Below, in pieces: positions 17,620 through 25,967 of a stretch of 64,000 nt of DNA. The position numbers and the translations under genes are program-made. The notes under the pieces were generated by a model. The model saw nothing but the letters and a program-made list of their open reading frames with translations, was not told the origin of the DNA and did no database searches. This stretch comes from JACMQW01 sp964536965. Its GTDB lineage: Bacteria; Bdellovibrionota; UBA1018. The stretch spans positions 128,415-192,414 of the forward strand of contig CAZIAL010000001.1 in NCBI GenBank assembly GCA_964536965.1, in the 5' to 3' direction. Position 1 is the stretch's first letter; each line of letters starts with the position of its first letter.

Positions 17620-18351
17620 TTAGGCCTTCTTTTCTCCGCGTGGTCGCGAGCGGCGCGCGCCGCCCGTGGGTTTCCCTCCCGGTTTTTTCCCGGGGTTGGA
17701 TTTGCGATAGTTCGCGAGGAGCTCTCCGAAGAGTTCGCGCAGATGTTTTCCGGTCTCCGGATCTTCGCCGAGAGCATCGAGCGCTTCCGCCGTCGTTTCG
17801 ATCGTGGAAAGGCATTCACGTCGCGGCTCTTTCCGAAGGTCGCCGTAGAGAGATTTTTTCTTCGGAATGAGGACAAGACGCCGGCATTTCAGCAGCCAAG
17901 AATTCCGCCACCAGAGCGTCTTCGCCTGGCTCCAGGTTCCATCGAGCAAGATGATGCCTTCGAGTCCGTCGAGAATTTTTTGCGCTTCGGCCGCGGGGTA
18001 TGCCGACCCGTCTTTCTTCACCGGATAGAGCCCCGGCTTGATAAACCCGCTCCGCGGATCCGCGCCGTCTTTGATTCCGGAACCGAGATAGAGAACACCC
18101 CAGTTCGCTGGGATCGCTTCCTCGCTGCCTACGGCCTTTTTCAGGTTCGGGACCGAGAGCGCCGTTTTCAACACCGAATTTTTCAGAACCCGATGGGCGA
18201 GCTTCGCCGTCCCGAGTTCCTTGTCTGGCTCCTGGGGATGCTGGAAAAACAGGACGAATCGGCCATTTTCTTTCGGGTGGATCGAGGAATCGGGAGGCTG
18301 GATCGACGGGACGGCGTCGACGGCGGAAACTGCGGAGGCGGTATCGGTCAT
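17620..18351 (-). CDS. DTW-domain protein, tRNA-uridine aminocarboxypropyltransferase-like
   Basis: A 243-residue protein with the family motif LLDGTWSQAKTLWWRN, the D-x-T-W beginning at residue 137. It is preceded by the typical SVPNLKKA and GVLYLG strands. Known members (TapT/YfiP, DTWD1/2) transfer the 3-amino-3-carboxypropyl group of S-adenosylmethionine to uridine in tRNA. Here the usual N-terminal cysteine cluster is absent and replaced by a short Ser/Ala/Pro segment. The basic C-terminal tail (GKKPGGKPTGGARRSRPRG) could contact RNA. The gene is convergent with the histidine-brace gene. Confidence 0.82.
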   Translation of the reverse strand: MTDTASAVSAVDAVPSIQPPDSSIHPKENGRFVLFFQHPQEPDKELGTAKLAHRVLKNSVLKTALSVPNLKKAVGSEEAIPANWGVLYLGSGIKDGADPRSGFIKPGLYPVKKDGSAYPAAEAQKILDGLEGIILLDGTWSQAKTLWWRNSWLLKCRRLVLIPKKKSLYGDLRKEPRRECLSTIETTAEALDALGEDPETGKHLRELFGELLANYRKSNPGKKPGGKPTGGARRSRPRGEKKA

Positions 18352-18388
18352 ATGGCCGCACCCTAACCGATCGGGCGAGAAAAAGCGA

Positions 18389-18422
18389 AAGCCGCCTCAC
18401 GCATCGACGCGAGAGGCGGCTT
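18389..18422 (-). terminator. Hairpin with T-rich flank, terminator-like on the minus strand
   Basis: AAGCCGCCTC at 18389-18398 pairs perfectly with GAGGCGGCTT at 18413-18422. On the minus strand the stem is followed by TTCGCTTTTTCTC, which looks like an intrinsic terminator. On the plus strand no T run follows. It lies upstream of the DTW gene, so if it is a terminator it would end a leftward transcript coming from the 18423-18867 gap. Confidence 0.5.
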
Positions 18423-18867
18423 CCTCAGGTCTCCTTTCGGGGAGAATTCCGTTTAAGGTCCAGTACCTTGGGTTCTACTCACATTGGAAAGGCAGTGGGT
18501 TCGCTTTCTCCTTCCTTGGGCGTTCGGTTTTACTGCGTTTTACTGACGGGTGCAGACGGCCTGGGCCGCTCTGCATTTCTTTCCGGCCGCGGAACTCGCG
18601 CCGATCGTGGACGCGACTCCTGGGCTGGGCGAGGTCGGTGACTCCGCCTCTTCGTATCTTCAAGAGTAAGTAGAGCGAGCTTTGTGCCAGGAGGCCCGGC
18701 ACGGAGGGAGGCGGGCACTTTCGGAATCTTTTCAGTCGCTTGAAGCAGCGGATCAAACATTTTTCGGATCATCCGATTCGCGAAAAAAAAGAACCCAGGG
18801 TCGGAAGGCACCTCCGATGCGGCGTAAAACTGGGGACAAATCGCGACTCCGGCGATACCGATAGGGA
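18423..18867. other. 445-base gap without a supported gene; possible minus-strand ncRNA
   Basis: No reading frame here has a ribosome site plus coding character. The stretch holds several GC-rich local inverted repeats, and a terminator-like hairpin marks its left edge on the minus strand. I compared it by eye with 6S, 4.5S/SRP and tmRNA hallmarks and found none convincing. The right end must contain the promoter of the ChaN-like gene. Confidence 0.4.
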
Positions 18868-19716
18868 ATGAAATCCATTTCTCTCATCCTCGGGATTCTC
18901 GGAATTTTGTCGACCGCTAGCGCCTGTGCCCACGAACGCATCCATGATGTGCGGGCGGCGCGCGACATCACGCGCGAAGAGTTTCTCGCCCGTCTCGAGA
19001 CTTCGGAGATTCTCGTCGTCGGGGAAAAACATTCCACCGATTCGATCCAGGCTTCCGAAGCGCGGCTCCTTGCGGATTTCGCGGGCCTGAAGCGCCGTCG
19101 GGTCACTTTCGCCTGGGAGTTCTGGAACTGGAGCGACCAGCCGAAACTCGAAGCCCATTACGGAAAGTTTCGAAACGGCCAGATCGATGGCGCGGAATTC
19201 CAGCGGGCGATGTTCGGCGACAAGAATCCCGAGCTGACCTATCTCCCCCTCGTCGAAGCCGCGAAGGCGGCGGGTGCAGAGGTACTTGCGACGAATCTCA
19301 CGCGCGCGGAGAAAGCGCCGGTCGTGAAAGACGGGATCGGCGCGCTCGACCCGAAGCTCCTTCCGCCGGGCTATGAAGCGGGGAGTGCGAACTACCGAGA
19401 GCGGTTTTTCGAAGCCGCGGGCGGCCATGGCGACCCCGCTAAGCTCGAGAACTATTTTCAGGCCCAGTGCCTCGTCGACGACGTGGTCGCTTACCATCTC
19501 GAACGCGACCGTCCGACCTCGGCCGCGTTCCTCGTCATCGGCGGATTTCATTCCCGCTACTTTGACGGAGTTTGGAAACGGATCGGCGCGCGTCTCGGAG
19601 AGAAAACCCGGACGCTGATCGAGATCGCGGACCCGGAAGACGAGCAGGACTGGGAAACCGTCCTGCGCCACCCGAAATATGGCGAGGTGGCCGATTTCGT
19701 GATTTTCACCCGCTAA
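18868..19716 (+). CDS. ChaN-family haem-binding-like protein (DUF399)
   Basis: A 282-residue exported protein. After a signal sequence (MKSISLILGILGILSTASAC, a weak lipobox at best) come ILVVGEKHSTDSIQASEARL and VTFAWEFWNW. The central segment is helical, and FLVIGGFHSRYFDGV is near the C-terminus. The GEKHS and GGFHSRY segments correspond to the GExHd and GxgHarY motifs of ChaN/Tiki-type proteins. ChaN of Campylobacter binds haem, and others are proteases or of unknown role. The ligand here is unproven. It is convergent with argR, nine bases away. Confidence 0.82.
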   Translation: MKSISLILGILGILSTASACAHERIHDVRAARDITREEFLARLETSEILVVGEKHSTDSIQASEARLLADFAGLKRRRVTFAWEFWNWSDQPKLEAHYGKFRNGQIDGAEFQRAMFGDKNPELTYLPLVEAAKAAGAEVLATNLTRAEKAPVVKDGIGALDPKLLPPGYEAGSANYRERFFEAAGGHGDPAKLENYFQAQCLVDDVVAYHLERDRPTSAAFLVIGGFHSRYFDGVWKRIGARLGEKTRTLIEIADPEDEQDWETVLRHPKYGEVADFVIFTR

Positions 19717-19725
19717 ACCCGGAGT

Positions 19726-20175
19726 TTATCCGATCAGCGTCTTTTGGATGGCGATGAGCGTCGCCTGGGTCCTTCGCACGTCCGCGGGTGCGACGAATAT
19801 CGTATCGTCGCCCGCGATCGTCCCCATGACCTCTTCGCCCATGCGGGCGTCGATGTGCCGGGCGACGAGCGAAGCCGAACCGGGAGAGGTATGGATCACG
19901 ATCATCATCCCGTTCGAACTCACGTCCATGACGAGATCTTTCATGGAGTTTGCGACCGGACCCGGCACCGGAGGATTCAGCATCTCTTCGCCGAGCCGAT
20001 AGACCGTACGGCCTTCGCCATCGATTGTCTTCACCGCGCCAACCCGTTTTAGATCGCGGGACACCGTGGACTGGGTGACCGAAAATTTCTTTTTCGAGAG
20101 CGCTTCGCGAATCTCGTCCTGGGTGGAGGCGGACCCGTCGTAGAGGATTTCTTTCAGCGTCTGGAGGCGATCCAC
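19726..20175 (-). CDS. argR: Arginine repressor
   Basis: A 149-residue regulator with an N-terminal winged-helix domain (residues ~1-70; recognition segment TQSTVSRDLKRVGAVK) and a C-terminal arginine-binding oligomerisation domain ending in GTIAGDDTIFVAP, where the paired aspartates bind arginine. With arginine bound, the hexamer blocks biosynthetic promoters. ARG-box-like sites are present at 24471-24551. It is the last gene of a leftward argC-J-B-F-R run, 42 bases after argF, so the repressor probably limits its own expression. Confidence 0.94.
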   Translation of the reverse strand: MDRLQTLKEILYDGSASTQDEIREALSKKKFSVTQSTVSRDLKRVGAVKTIDGEGRTVYRLGEEMLNPPVPGPVANSMKDLVMDVSSNGMMIVIHTSPGSASLVARHIDARMGEEVMGTIAGDDTIFVAPADVRRTQATLIAIQKTLIG

Positions 20176-20217
20176 AGTTTCTCCTGTCCGCGCCCGCGCG
20201 CGGGGGTTCGAAAACGT

Positions 20218-21156
20218 TTAACGACTGGCCATGAGTCCTAGGAGCAAAGCTTTCTGCGCGTGCAGGCGATTCTCCGCCTGCCGGTAAATCACCGAATTCG
20301 CGTGGTTCGCCATCTGCTCGGTGATTTCCTTCCCGCGTACCATCGGCATGCAATGCATGACGAGGGCGGAGGCTTTCGCGCCGGAGAAGAGTTTTTCATT
20401 CAGCTGATAGTTTTTAAACATCTTCTCACGCTCGAGCTCTTCGTCTTCCTGGCCCATGGAGGCCCAGACGTCCGTATAGATCGCATCCGCGCCTTCGACG
20501 GCGGCCTTCGGATCCGCGTAAGCCGTGATCGTCCCGCTTCCTTCCTTGGCCCGCGCCTTCGCTTTCTTCACGATGAAGGCGTTCGGTTCGAACCCTTTCG
20601 GACAGGCGTAAGTCACATGCACGCCGAGGTAAGGCATCAGGAGAAGGATCGAGTTCAGCATATTATTGCCGTCGCCGACGTACGCGAGTTTCAAGCCGGA
20701 AAGTTTTCCGAAAAACTGCTTTAAGGTCTGGAGATCCGCCAGCACTTGGCAGGGATGGTGGGAATCGGAAAGACCGTTGATGATCGGGATCGGGCATTGT
20801 TTCGCCATCCGGTCGAGAATTTCGTGCTCGAACGTGCGGACCATAATGCCGTGCGAGTATTGGGCGATGACCATCGCCGTATCTTCGGGCTCCTCCTTTT
20901 TCCGGACGGCCGAGATCAGTTCGATCGCTTGGGCGCCGATTTCCTGGAGCGCGACGGTGAAGCTCATGCGCGTGCGGAGAGAGGGCTTCTCAAACACGAG
21001 AGAAACGTTCTTTCCCGCGAGATCGGTTCGCGTCTTGCCCGCCTGGCGTTCGGCGCGCAGAACCTCGGCGAGATCCAGGACGCCGAGCAGCTCGTCGCGC
21101 GAAAGCTCTTCGCCGGTCAGGAAGTGTTTCGATTTCAGTTTCAGCGAGGTACCCAT
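20218..21156 (-). CDS. argF: Ornithine carbamoyltransferase
   Basis: A 312-residue enzyme making citrulline from ornithine and carbamoyl phosphate. The carbamoyl-phosphate loop reads FEKPSLRTRMSF (S59-R63). HPCQVLADLQTL, DVWASMGQEDEE (ornithine-binding SMG loop) and QAENRLHAQKALL follow in the normal order. The usual HCLPAHRG is replaced by HCMPMVRG, a mild deviation next to the catalytic cysteine. The SMG loop and the presence of an acetyl-recycling argJ argue against an acetylornithine transcarbamylase. AAGG lies ahead of the ATG, six bases after argB. Confidence 0.93.
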   Translation of the reverse strand: MGTSLKLKSKHFLTGEELSRDELLGVLDLAEVLRAERQAGKTRTDLAGKNVSLVFEKPSLRTRMSFTVALQEIGAQAIELISAVRKKEEPEDTAMVIAQYSHGIMVRTFEHEILDRMAKQCPIPIINGLSDSHHPCQVLADLQTLKQFFGKLSGLKLAYVGDGNNMLNSILLLMPYLGVHVTYACPKGFEPNAFIVKKAKARAKEGSGTITAYADPKAAVEGADAIYTDVWASMGQEDEELEREKMFKNYQLNEKLFSGAKASALVMHCMPMVRGKEITEQMANHANSVIYRQAENRLHAQKALLLGLMASR

Positions 21157-21162
21157 AGTGCC

Positions 21163-22038
21163 TTAATCCTTCCGGCCGAGCGACCGCAGCCGGCAGACCG
21201 TACCGACCCCTTGGTCCGTGAAAAGTTCTTCGAGCAGACCGTGCGGACGGCGCGCGTTGAAGATATGCACGTCCTTTACGCCGTTCTTCAGCGCATGCAG
21301 AACCGTGTTCGCCTTCGCGAGCATTCCGCCCTTCACGACTCCGGATTCGATCAGGACTTCGAGTTCGCCGGCGTCGAGTTCCTGGACGAGTTTACCGTCC
21401 GCGCCGAGAATGCCTTCCTGGTCGGTGAGAAAAAGGACTTTATCGATGTCGAGCGCTTCCGCGATGCGGACGGCCGCCCAGTCGGCGTTGATGTTGTAGG
21501 CTTGACCATTTTCGCCCACGCCGATCGGAGCGATGACCGGGATGGTGCCGAGTCCTTCGTCCTGGGTGCGCAGAATGGCTTCGATCGCTGCCGGACGAAC
21601 GTCCGTGATTTCGCCGACGAGCCCGAGCTCTTCGCGCATCGGCTTACAGTAGAGCGTGCGCGCGTCGCTGCCGGCAAGTCCGATCGCCCGCACGGCCGCC
21701 TGATTCAGCGTCCGAACGATGCGGCGATTCACCTTTCCGCACAGGACCATCTCGATCGTCTCCATCATCACCTGGGTCGTCACGCGCAGGCCATCGACGA
21801 AGGTCCAGGTGATGCCTTTCGCTTCGAGCTCGCGGTTGATCGCCGGTCCGCCTCCGTGAACGAGGACGACGTTTACGCCCGCGCCGCGGATGAGCGAAAG
21901 ATCTTCGCAAAGTGCGGCGACGAGGCTTTCGTCTTCGAGAGCCGCGCCGCCGAGCTTGATGAGGACCCGCGTGCCGGTGAATTTCTTCACGTAGCCGAGA
22001 GCCGATTTAACCGTTTGGAGGCTATGGGAATCGTGCAT
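21163..22038 (-). CDS. argB: Acetylglutamate kinase
   Basis: A 291-residue amino-acid kinase that phosphorylates N-acetylglutamate. It shows the nucleotide loop RVLIKLGGAALED, substrate loop VLVHGGGPAINRELEAKG, and later LAGSDARTL and NINADWAAVRIAEAL. A ~25-residue N-terminal helix (SALGYVKKFTG) precedes the kinase core. In the family such an N-helix is found in hexameric, arginine-inhibited enzymes, so feedback inhibition is likely but inferred. It lies between argJ and argF. Confidence 0.94.
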   Translation of the reverse strand: MHDSHSLQTVKSALGYVKKFTGTRVLIKLGGAALEDESLVAALCEDLSLIRGAGVNVVLVHGGGPAINRELEAKGITWTFVDGLRVTTQVMMETIEMVLCGKVNRRIVRTLNQAAVRAIGLAGSDARTLYCKPMREELGLVGEITDVRPAAIEAILRTQDEGLGTIPVIAPIGVGENGQAYNINADWAAVRIAEALDIDKVLFLTDQEGILGADGKLVQELDAGELEVLIESGVVKGGMLAKANTVLHALKNGVKDVHIFNARRPHGLLEELFTDQGVGTVCRLRSLGRKD

Positions 22039-22082
22039 CGTAAGTACCCACGGCGATCATCGCCGACGGACGTTCCGTTTCG

Positions 22083-23279
22083 TTAGTTATAGTCCGTGTT
22101 GATCTCGACGTAGCGCTTGGATAAATCGCATCCCCACGCGGTTGCCGATTCCTTGCCGGAATTCAGATCGATCAGGATCTGGATCGTATCGGCGCGGAGG
22201 GCGGACCGGACGGTGGTTTTGTCGAATTCCACGGGTGCGCCCTTCGTGAAAAGGACATGTCCCTGGATCGTCAGCGTCATCTGGTCGAGACTCGCCGCGG
22301 GGATTCCTTCGGCGCCGAGGCGCGCGAGGATCCGTCCCCAGTTCGGGTCTTCCCCGTGGATGGCCGATTTCACGAGCGGGCTCACCGTCACGCCTCGAGC
22401 GCCTTTGCGCGCGAGTTCGAGATCGTGACAGTTTTTCACCGTGACTTCGATCAGCTTCGAAGCGCCTTCGCCGTCCCGGGCGATGGACTGGGCGAGGAGT
22501 TTCGACACTTCGAAAAGCGCCGATTTGAACTTAGCCATGTCTTCGTCCGTTTTCAGAGAGACGCCGGAAGCTCCGTTCGCGAGCATGAACACGCAGTCGT
22601 TCGTCGAAGAATCGCCGTCGACCGAGATCATGTTGAACGAAAGGTCCGCGGCTTTCCGCACGAGGTCTTGCGCCACCGGCGCGTCGATCGCGCAGTCGGT
22701 GAGCAGATAACCCAGCATGGTCGCCATATTCGGATGGATCATGCCCGAGCCCTTGCAGATGCCCGTGATCCGAACCGATCCCCCGGAGAGTTTCACTTCG
22801 GTCGTGATCGTTTTCGGCACGAGGTCCGTGGTCAGGATCGAGAGCGCGAAGAGTTCCGCGTAGTCGGACGCCTTTTCGACGAGTTCCTGCGAAGCGGCTT
22901 CGAGTTTCTCGATCTCGAGCTGTTTTCCGATCACCCCGGTCGATGCGGTCAGAACCTGGTGGGGAAGGCAGCCGATGGTTTTTGCCACCGACAGCGCGAG
23001 CCGCCAGTTCTTGTCGCGCCCTTCCTGTCCGGTCGCCGCGTTCGCCTGCCCGGAATTGGTCACGATCGCGCGCACATGCGTGGAGGGGAGAAGTCCCATG
23101 CAGTAAGTGACCGGTGCGGCCTTACACTCGTTCTTCGTGAAGACGCCGACGCCGACCGCTTCCGTTTCGGAAAGGATCACGCCGTAGTCCGGCCGATACC
23201 GGCGCACACCGGAATTCACACCGCCCGCTTTGAAACCGAGGGGAAGGGGAGTTCTCGAAATACCTGGTCCGGACGTCAT
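22083..23279 (-). CDS. argJ: Glutamate N-acetyltransferase / amino-acid acetyltransferase (ornithine acetyltransferase)
   Basis: A 398-residue self-cleaving enzyme that transfers acetyl from N-acetylornithine to glutamate; bifunctional forms also use acetyl-CoA. The autocleavage site is GMIHPNMATML, the nucleophilic threonine being residue 187, giving alpha and beta chains. NSGQANAATG and STGVIGKQL are the other diagnostic segments. No argA or argD is present in the window, so this enzyme may supply both the first and fifth steps, though that needs the rest of the genome. Its ATG overlaps the argC stop by four bases. Confidence 0.94.
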   Translation of the reverse strand: MTSGPGISRTPLPLGFKAGGVNSGVRRYRPDYGVILSETEAVGVGVFTKNECKAAPVTYCMGLLPSTHVRAIVTNSGQANAATGQEGRDKNWRLALSVAKTIGCLPHQVLTASTGVIGKQLEIEKLEAASQELVEKASDYAELFALSILTTDLVPKTITTEVKLSGGSVRITGICKGSGMIHPNMATMLGYLLTDCAIDAPVAQDLVRKAADLSFNMISVDGDSSTNDCVFMLANGASGVSLKTDEDMAKFKSALFEVSKLLAQSIARDGEGASKLIEVTVKNCHDLELARKGARGVTVSPLVKSAIHGEDPNWGRILARLGAEGIPAASLDQMTLTIQGHVLFTKGAPVEFDKTTVRSALRADTIQILIDLNSGKESATAWGCDLSKRYVEINTDYN

Positions 23280-24469
23280 TTTACGGCTACCTCCAGCCGC
23301 CCCGTTTGGGCGGCATCAGCTGCGTCCATAGGCGCAGCCTGCGTACCCTCGGAGAGTTGTCCCGAGGAATTCTGTTCGTGGCGGCCGGCGACTAAGCCAA
23401 GCGCCGCCGGCTGGTCGATCAGCCGGTTGAAGTTTTCGACGGCCTGCGAGGCCGCACCCTTCAGCAGGTTGTCGATCAGCGAATGCACGAAGAGCTTTCC
23501 GTCGGCATCGGCGGTGAACGCGATCTGCACCCGGTTCGATCCGACGACCGACTTGAGCGATAAGAGCTTCGGCGAGAAGCCCTTGGAACCGATCCGACCG
23601 AACTTCGCGAGCGGGTACCCGGCGTAAGTTTTCGCGTAGGCCGCTTCGACGTCCGCGATCGTCTTGCCGGAGGCGAGTTTCGCGTAGATGCCGGAGATGA
23701 TCCCCCGCGGAGTCGCGAGAAGGGACGTCGAAAAAAACGGCGAGGCTTTCACGCCGCCGAAGGCTTCGAGATACTTCGTGATTTCCGGGAAGTGCTGATG
23801 CGCACCCACCTTATAAGGAAGACACTCGCCGTCCACTTCGGAGAAGAGGAGGGATTCGGACGCTTTCTTGCCCGCGCCGGTCGTCCCCGATTTCGCATCG
23901 ATCACGAGGGTCGAGGCGTCGATCACGCCTTCTTTCACGAGCGGCAGGACGGCCATGAGCACGGACGTGACGTAACAGCCGGGGTTTGAGACCAGGACGC
24001 CTTCCTTCCCGTTCTTCAGGAAGGGTTTCGCGTAAGGGACCAGTCCGTACTGGGCTTTCGCCAGCGCCGTAGTCGCCGAATGGGTGAATCCGTACCAGTG
24101 GGGGTATTCCGAGGCGGCGAGGCGAAACGCACCCGAGAGGTCGACGACGTTCACGCCTTTCGCAATCAGTTTCGGGGCAAGCTCTAGGGAAACTTCCGCC
24201 GGGGTGGCGAGGAAAATCGTGTGGACTTCGCTCGAGAGCGTCTCGGAGTCGAGCGCGGTCATCGGGAGCGTAGGAACGCCGTCCGCACCGTCGACGAAGA
24301 GGTCGCGGCCCAGCGAGAAGGAAGCAGGGTCCGTGGCGTAACAAGCCACGAGCTGCGCCTGGGGGTGGGCGAGGAGAAGGCGGGCGAGTTCGATCCCGGA
24401 GTATCCCCGAGCGCCCACGATTCCTACGGTGATGGATGGGCCAGGGGCGCCCGCATACTTATGCATCAT
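23276..24469 (-). CDS. argC: N-acetyl-gamma-glutamyl-phosphate reductase
   Basis: A 397-residue NADPH-dependent reductase. The nucleotide loop is TVGIVGARGYSGIELARLL, and the active-site cysteine is residue 165 in SNPGCYVTSVL. The catalytic fold ends near LLKGAASQAVENFNRL, and about 45 extra residues, rich in Ala, Gln and Glu, follow it, making the protein longer than the usual ~345. The start codon has no ribosome site. A TTGACC/TATTTA promoter ends 6 bases before it, so the transcript is predicted to be leaderless. First gene of argCJBFR. Confidence 0.93.
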   Translation of the reverse strand: MMHKYAGAPGPSITVGIVGARGYSGIELARLLLAHPQAQLVACYATDPASFSLGRDLFVDGADGVPTLPMTALDSETLSSEVHTIFLATPAEVSLELAPKLIAKGVNVVDLSGAFRLAASEYPHWYGFTHSATTALAKAQYGLVPYAKPFLKNGKEGVLVSNPGCYVTSVLMAVLPLVKEGVIDASTLVIDAKSGTTGAGKKASESLLFSEVDGECLPYKVGAHQHFPEITKYLEAFGGVKASPFFSTSLLATPRGIISGIYAKLASGKTIADVEAAYAKTYAGYPLAKFGRIGSKGFSPKLLSLKSVVGSNRVQIAFTADADGKLFVHSLIDNLLKGAASQAVENFNRLIDQPAALGLVAGRHEQNSSGQLSEGTQAAPMDAADAAQTGRLEVAVK

Positions 24470-24470
24470 A

Positions 24471-24488
24471 ATGATTAAATATGCGCAT
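24471..24488. promoter_or_regulatory. ARG box overlapping the argC -10
   Basis: ATGATTAAATATGCGCAT resembles the ArgR consensus (palindromic TGAAT...ATTCA/ATGCA type). It covers the predicted argC -10 element and ends two bases from the start codon. Bound ArgR would block leftward transcription directly. Confidence 0.6.
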
Positions 24489-24504
24489 AATCACCCTCGG
24501 TCAA
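24476..24504 (-). promoter_or_regulatory. argC promoter (leaderless geometry)
   Basis: On the minus strand TTGACC (24499-24504) and TATTTA (24476-24481) are 17 bases apart. Six bases separate the -10 from the A of the argC ATG, so transcription is predicted to begin at the start codon. Confidence 0.65.
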
Positions 24505-24514
24505 CGGAAATACG

Positions 24515-24543
24515 TTGCATACATGAATTTTTATGCATAAATA
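24515..24543 (+). promoter_or_regulatory. argG promoter
   Basis: TTGCAT (24515-24520) and TAAATA (24538-24543) are 17 bases apart on the plus strand. An ARG box fills the spacer. The predicted start near 24550 gives a leader of about 85 bases before the argG ATG at 24636, which does carry a ribosome site (GAGGA). Confidence 0.65.
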
Positions 24544-24551
24544 GAATTCAT
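24522..24551. promoter_or_regulatory. Two overlapping ARG boxes in the argG promoter
   Basis: CATGAATTTTTATGCAT (24522-24538) is a near-perfect ArgR site lying between the argG -35 and -10. TGCATAAATAGAATTCAT (24534-24551) is a second site sharing TGCAT with the first. Paired boxes are normal for ArgR hexamers. Together with the box at argC they allow one regulator to close both divergent promoters. Confidence 0.75.
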
Positions 24552-24635
24552 CTTTAGACCGTGAAAAGGTCCAACCCAGGGTCGGAAATCGTTTCGGCGC
24601 AACAGTCAGAACAGTTCCAGAGGAAAAGTCAGAAA

Positions 24636-25847
24636 ATGGAAAAAGCCAAAAACAGCAAAAAAACGGTCGTTCTCGTCTATTCCGGAGGTCTGGATACCTC
24701 GATCTGTATTCCGATGATGAAAGAGGAATACGGCTACGATCATGTGGTCACGGTCACCGTCGATGTCGGTCAGCCGGCGGAAGACATCGCTCAGGCCGCC
24801 GAGAAGGCGAAGATCATGGGAACCGAACACTACACGGTCGACGCGAAAGAAGAGTTCGCGGCCGAGTTCTGTTTCCGCGCCATTAAGGCGAACGCGATGT
24901 ACGAAGGCTATCCACTCTCGACCTCGATCGCGCGGCCGCTAATCGCCGCAAAGGCCGTCGAAATCGCGCAGAAAATCGGTGCGACCGCGTTCGCGCACGG
25001 CTGCACGGGCAAAGGGAACGATCAGTTCCGCATCGAATACGGCATTCGCGCGCTCATGCCGGAAGCCGTGATCCATGCGCCGATCCGCGAGAAGAACCTG
25101 ACCCGGACCTGGGAAATCGAGTACGCGAAAAAGAAGAACGTGCCGATCCAGCAGTCCCTCGAGAAAATCTGGTCCATCGACGAGAACCTCTGGGGCCGTT
25201 CGATCGAAGGCGGACGCCTCGAAGAGCCGAACTTCGCTCCGCCGGAAGAAATTTTCCAGTGGGTCGTCTCTCCGACGAAAGCACCCGACGCCGTCACCGA
25301 GCTGAAAGTCACCTTCAAGGGCGGAGTTCCCGTCTCCCTGAACGGCGAGAGCCTCGCTCCGGGTAAGCTGGTCGCGAAAGCGAATGTGCTGGCCGGATCG
25401 AATGGTATCGGCCGGATCGATGTGATGGAAGATCGGATGCTCGGGCTGAAAGTTCGCGGGAACTACGAGTGCCCGGGTTCCACCCTCCTTCTGACCGCGC
25501 ACAAGGCCCTCGAAGCGCTCGTCCTCACCCGCGAAGAAATCAAATTCAAGGAAAAGGTCGACGCCCAGTGGAGCGAGCTCGCGTACCAGGGTCTCTGGTG
25601 GGATCCGTTTAAAGATGACCTCGAGGCGTTCATCGGCAATACGCAGAAGCGAGTGACCGGAACCGTTTCGATGCGCCTCTATAAAGGTTCGCTCACGATC
25701 GTCGGTCGCGAGTCTCCTTGGGCGCTGTACTCCGAAGATCTAGCGTCGTTCGATACGACGACTTTCGATCAGCGGGAGTCTACGGGGATGGTGAAGAACT
25801 TCGGGCTGCAGCAGCGGATGTTCTTCCATCTGGCTAAGAAAATGTAA
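24636..25847 (+). CDS. argG: Argininosuccinate synthase
   Basis: A 403-residue enzyme joining citrulline and aspartate with ATP. It has the N-type ATP pyrophosphatase loop VLVYSGGLDTSICIPMM, then TVDVGQPAEDI, AHGCTGKGNDQFR and SIDENLWGRSIEGG, all family signatures. The start at 24636 is chosen because it begins just before the conserved core and has GAGGA upstream; an in-frame GTG at 24561 would add 25 residues unlike the family. It is divergent from argC under a shared ARG-box region. The step is completed by ArgH encoded about 0.9 kb downstream. Confidence 0.95.
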   Translation: MEKAKNSKKTVVLVYSGGLDTSICIPMMKEEYGYDHVVTVTVDVGQPAEDIAQAAEKAKIMGTEHYTVDAKEEFAAEFCFRAIKANAMYEGYPLSTSIARPLIAAKAVEIAQKIGATAFAHGCTGKGNDQFRIEYGIRALMPEAVIHAPIREKNLTRTWEIEYAKKKNVPIQQSLEKIWSIDENLWGRSIEGGRLEEPNFAPPEEIFQWVVSPTKAPDAVTELKVTFKGGVPVSLNGESLAPGKLVAKANVLAGSNGIGRIDVMEDRMLGLKVRGNYECPGSTLLLTAHKALEALVLTREEIKFKEKVDAQWSELAYQGLWWDPFKDDLEAFIGNTQKRVTGTVSMRLYKGSLTIVGRESPWALYSEDLASFDTTTFDQRESTGMVKNFGLQQRMFFHLAKKM

Positions 25848-25967
25848 TCTGCGTTGGTTCTCGTCCTTGCCGAGTGCGGGGAAAAAAGAACTTCCCTTGA
25901 ATGATGCAGTGTGTTAAACGCCGGGTGAAATCGTTTCAACTCACTTCCAACGACTTGGGGAAATCTC

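Noticed and set aside
18423..18760. 6S RNA, SRP RNA or tmRNA
   Set aside because: Hallmark sequences of each were looked for on both strands and not found.
20218..21156. N-acetyl- or N-succinyl-ornithine transcarbamylase instead of ArgF
   Set aside because: The DVWASMG ornithine loop and QAENRLHAQ end fit ordinary ornithine carbamoyltransferase, and argJ shows acetyl recycling.
20746..22086. 446-codon frame antisense to argF and argB
   Set aside because: Spans two verified genes on the other strand and shows no protein-like motifs.
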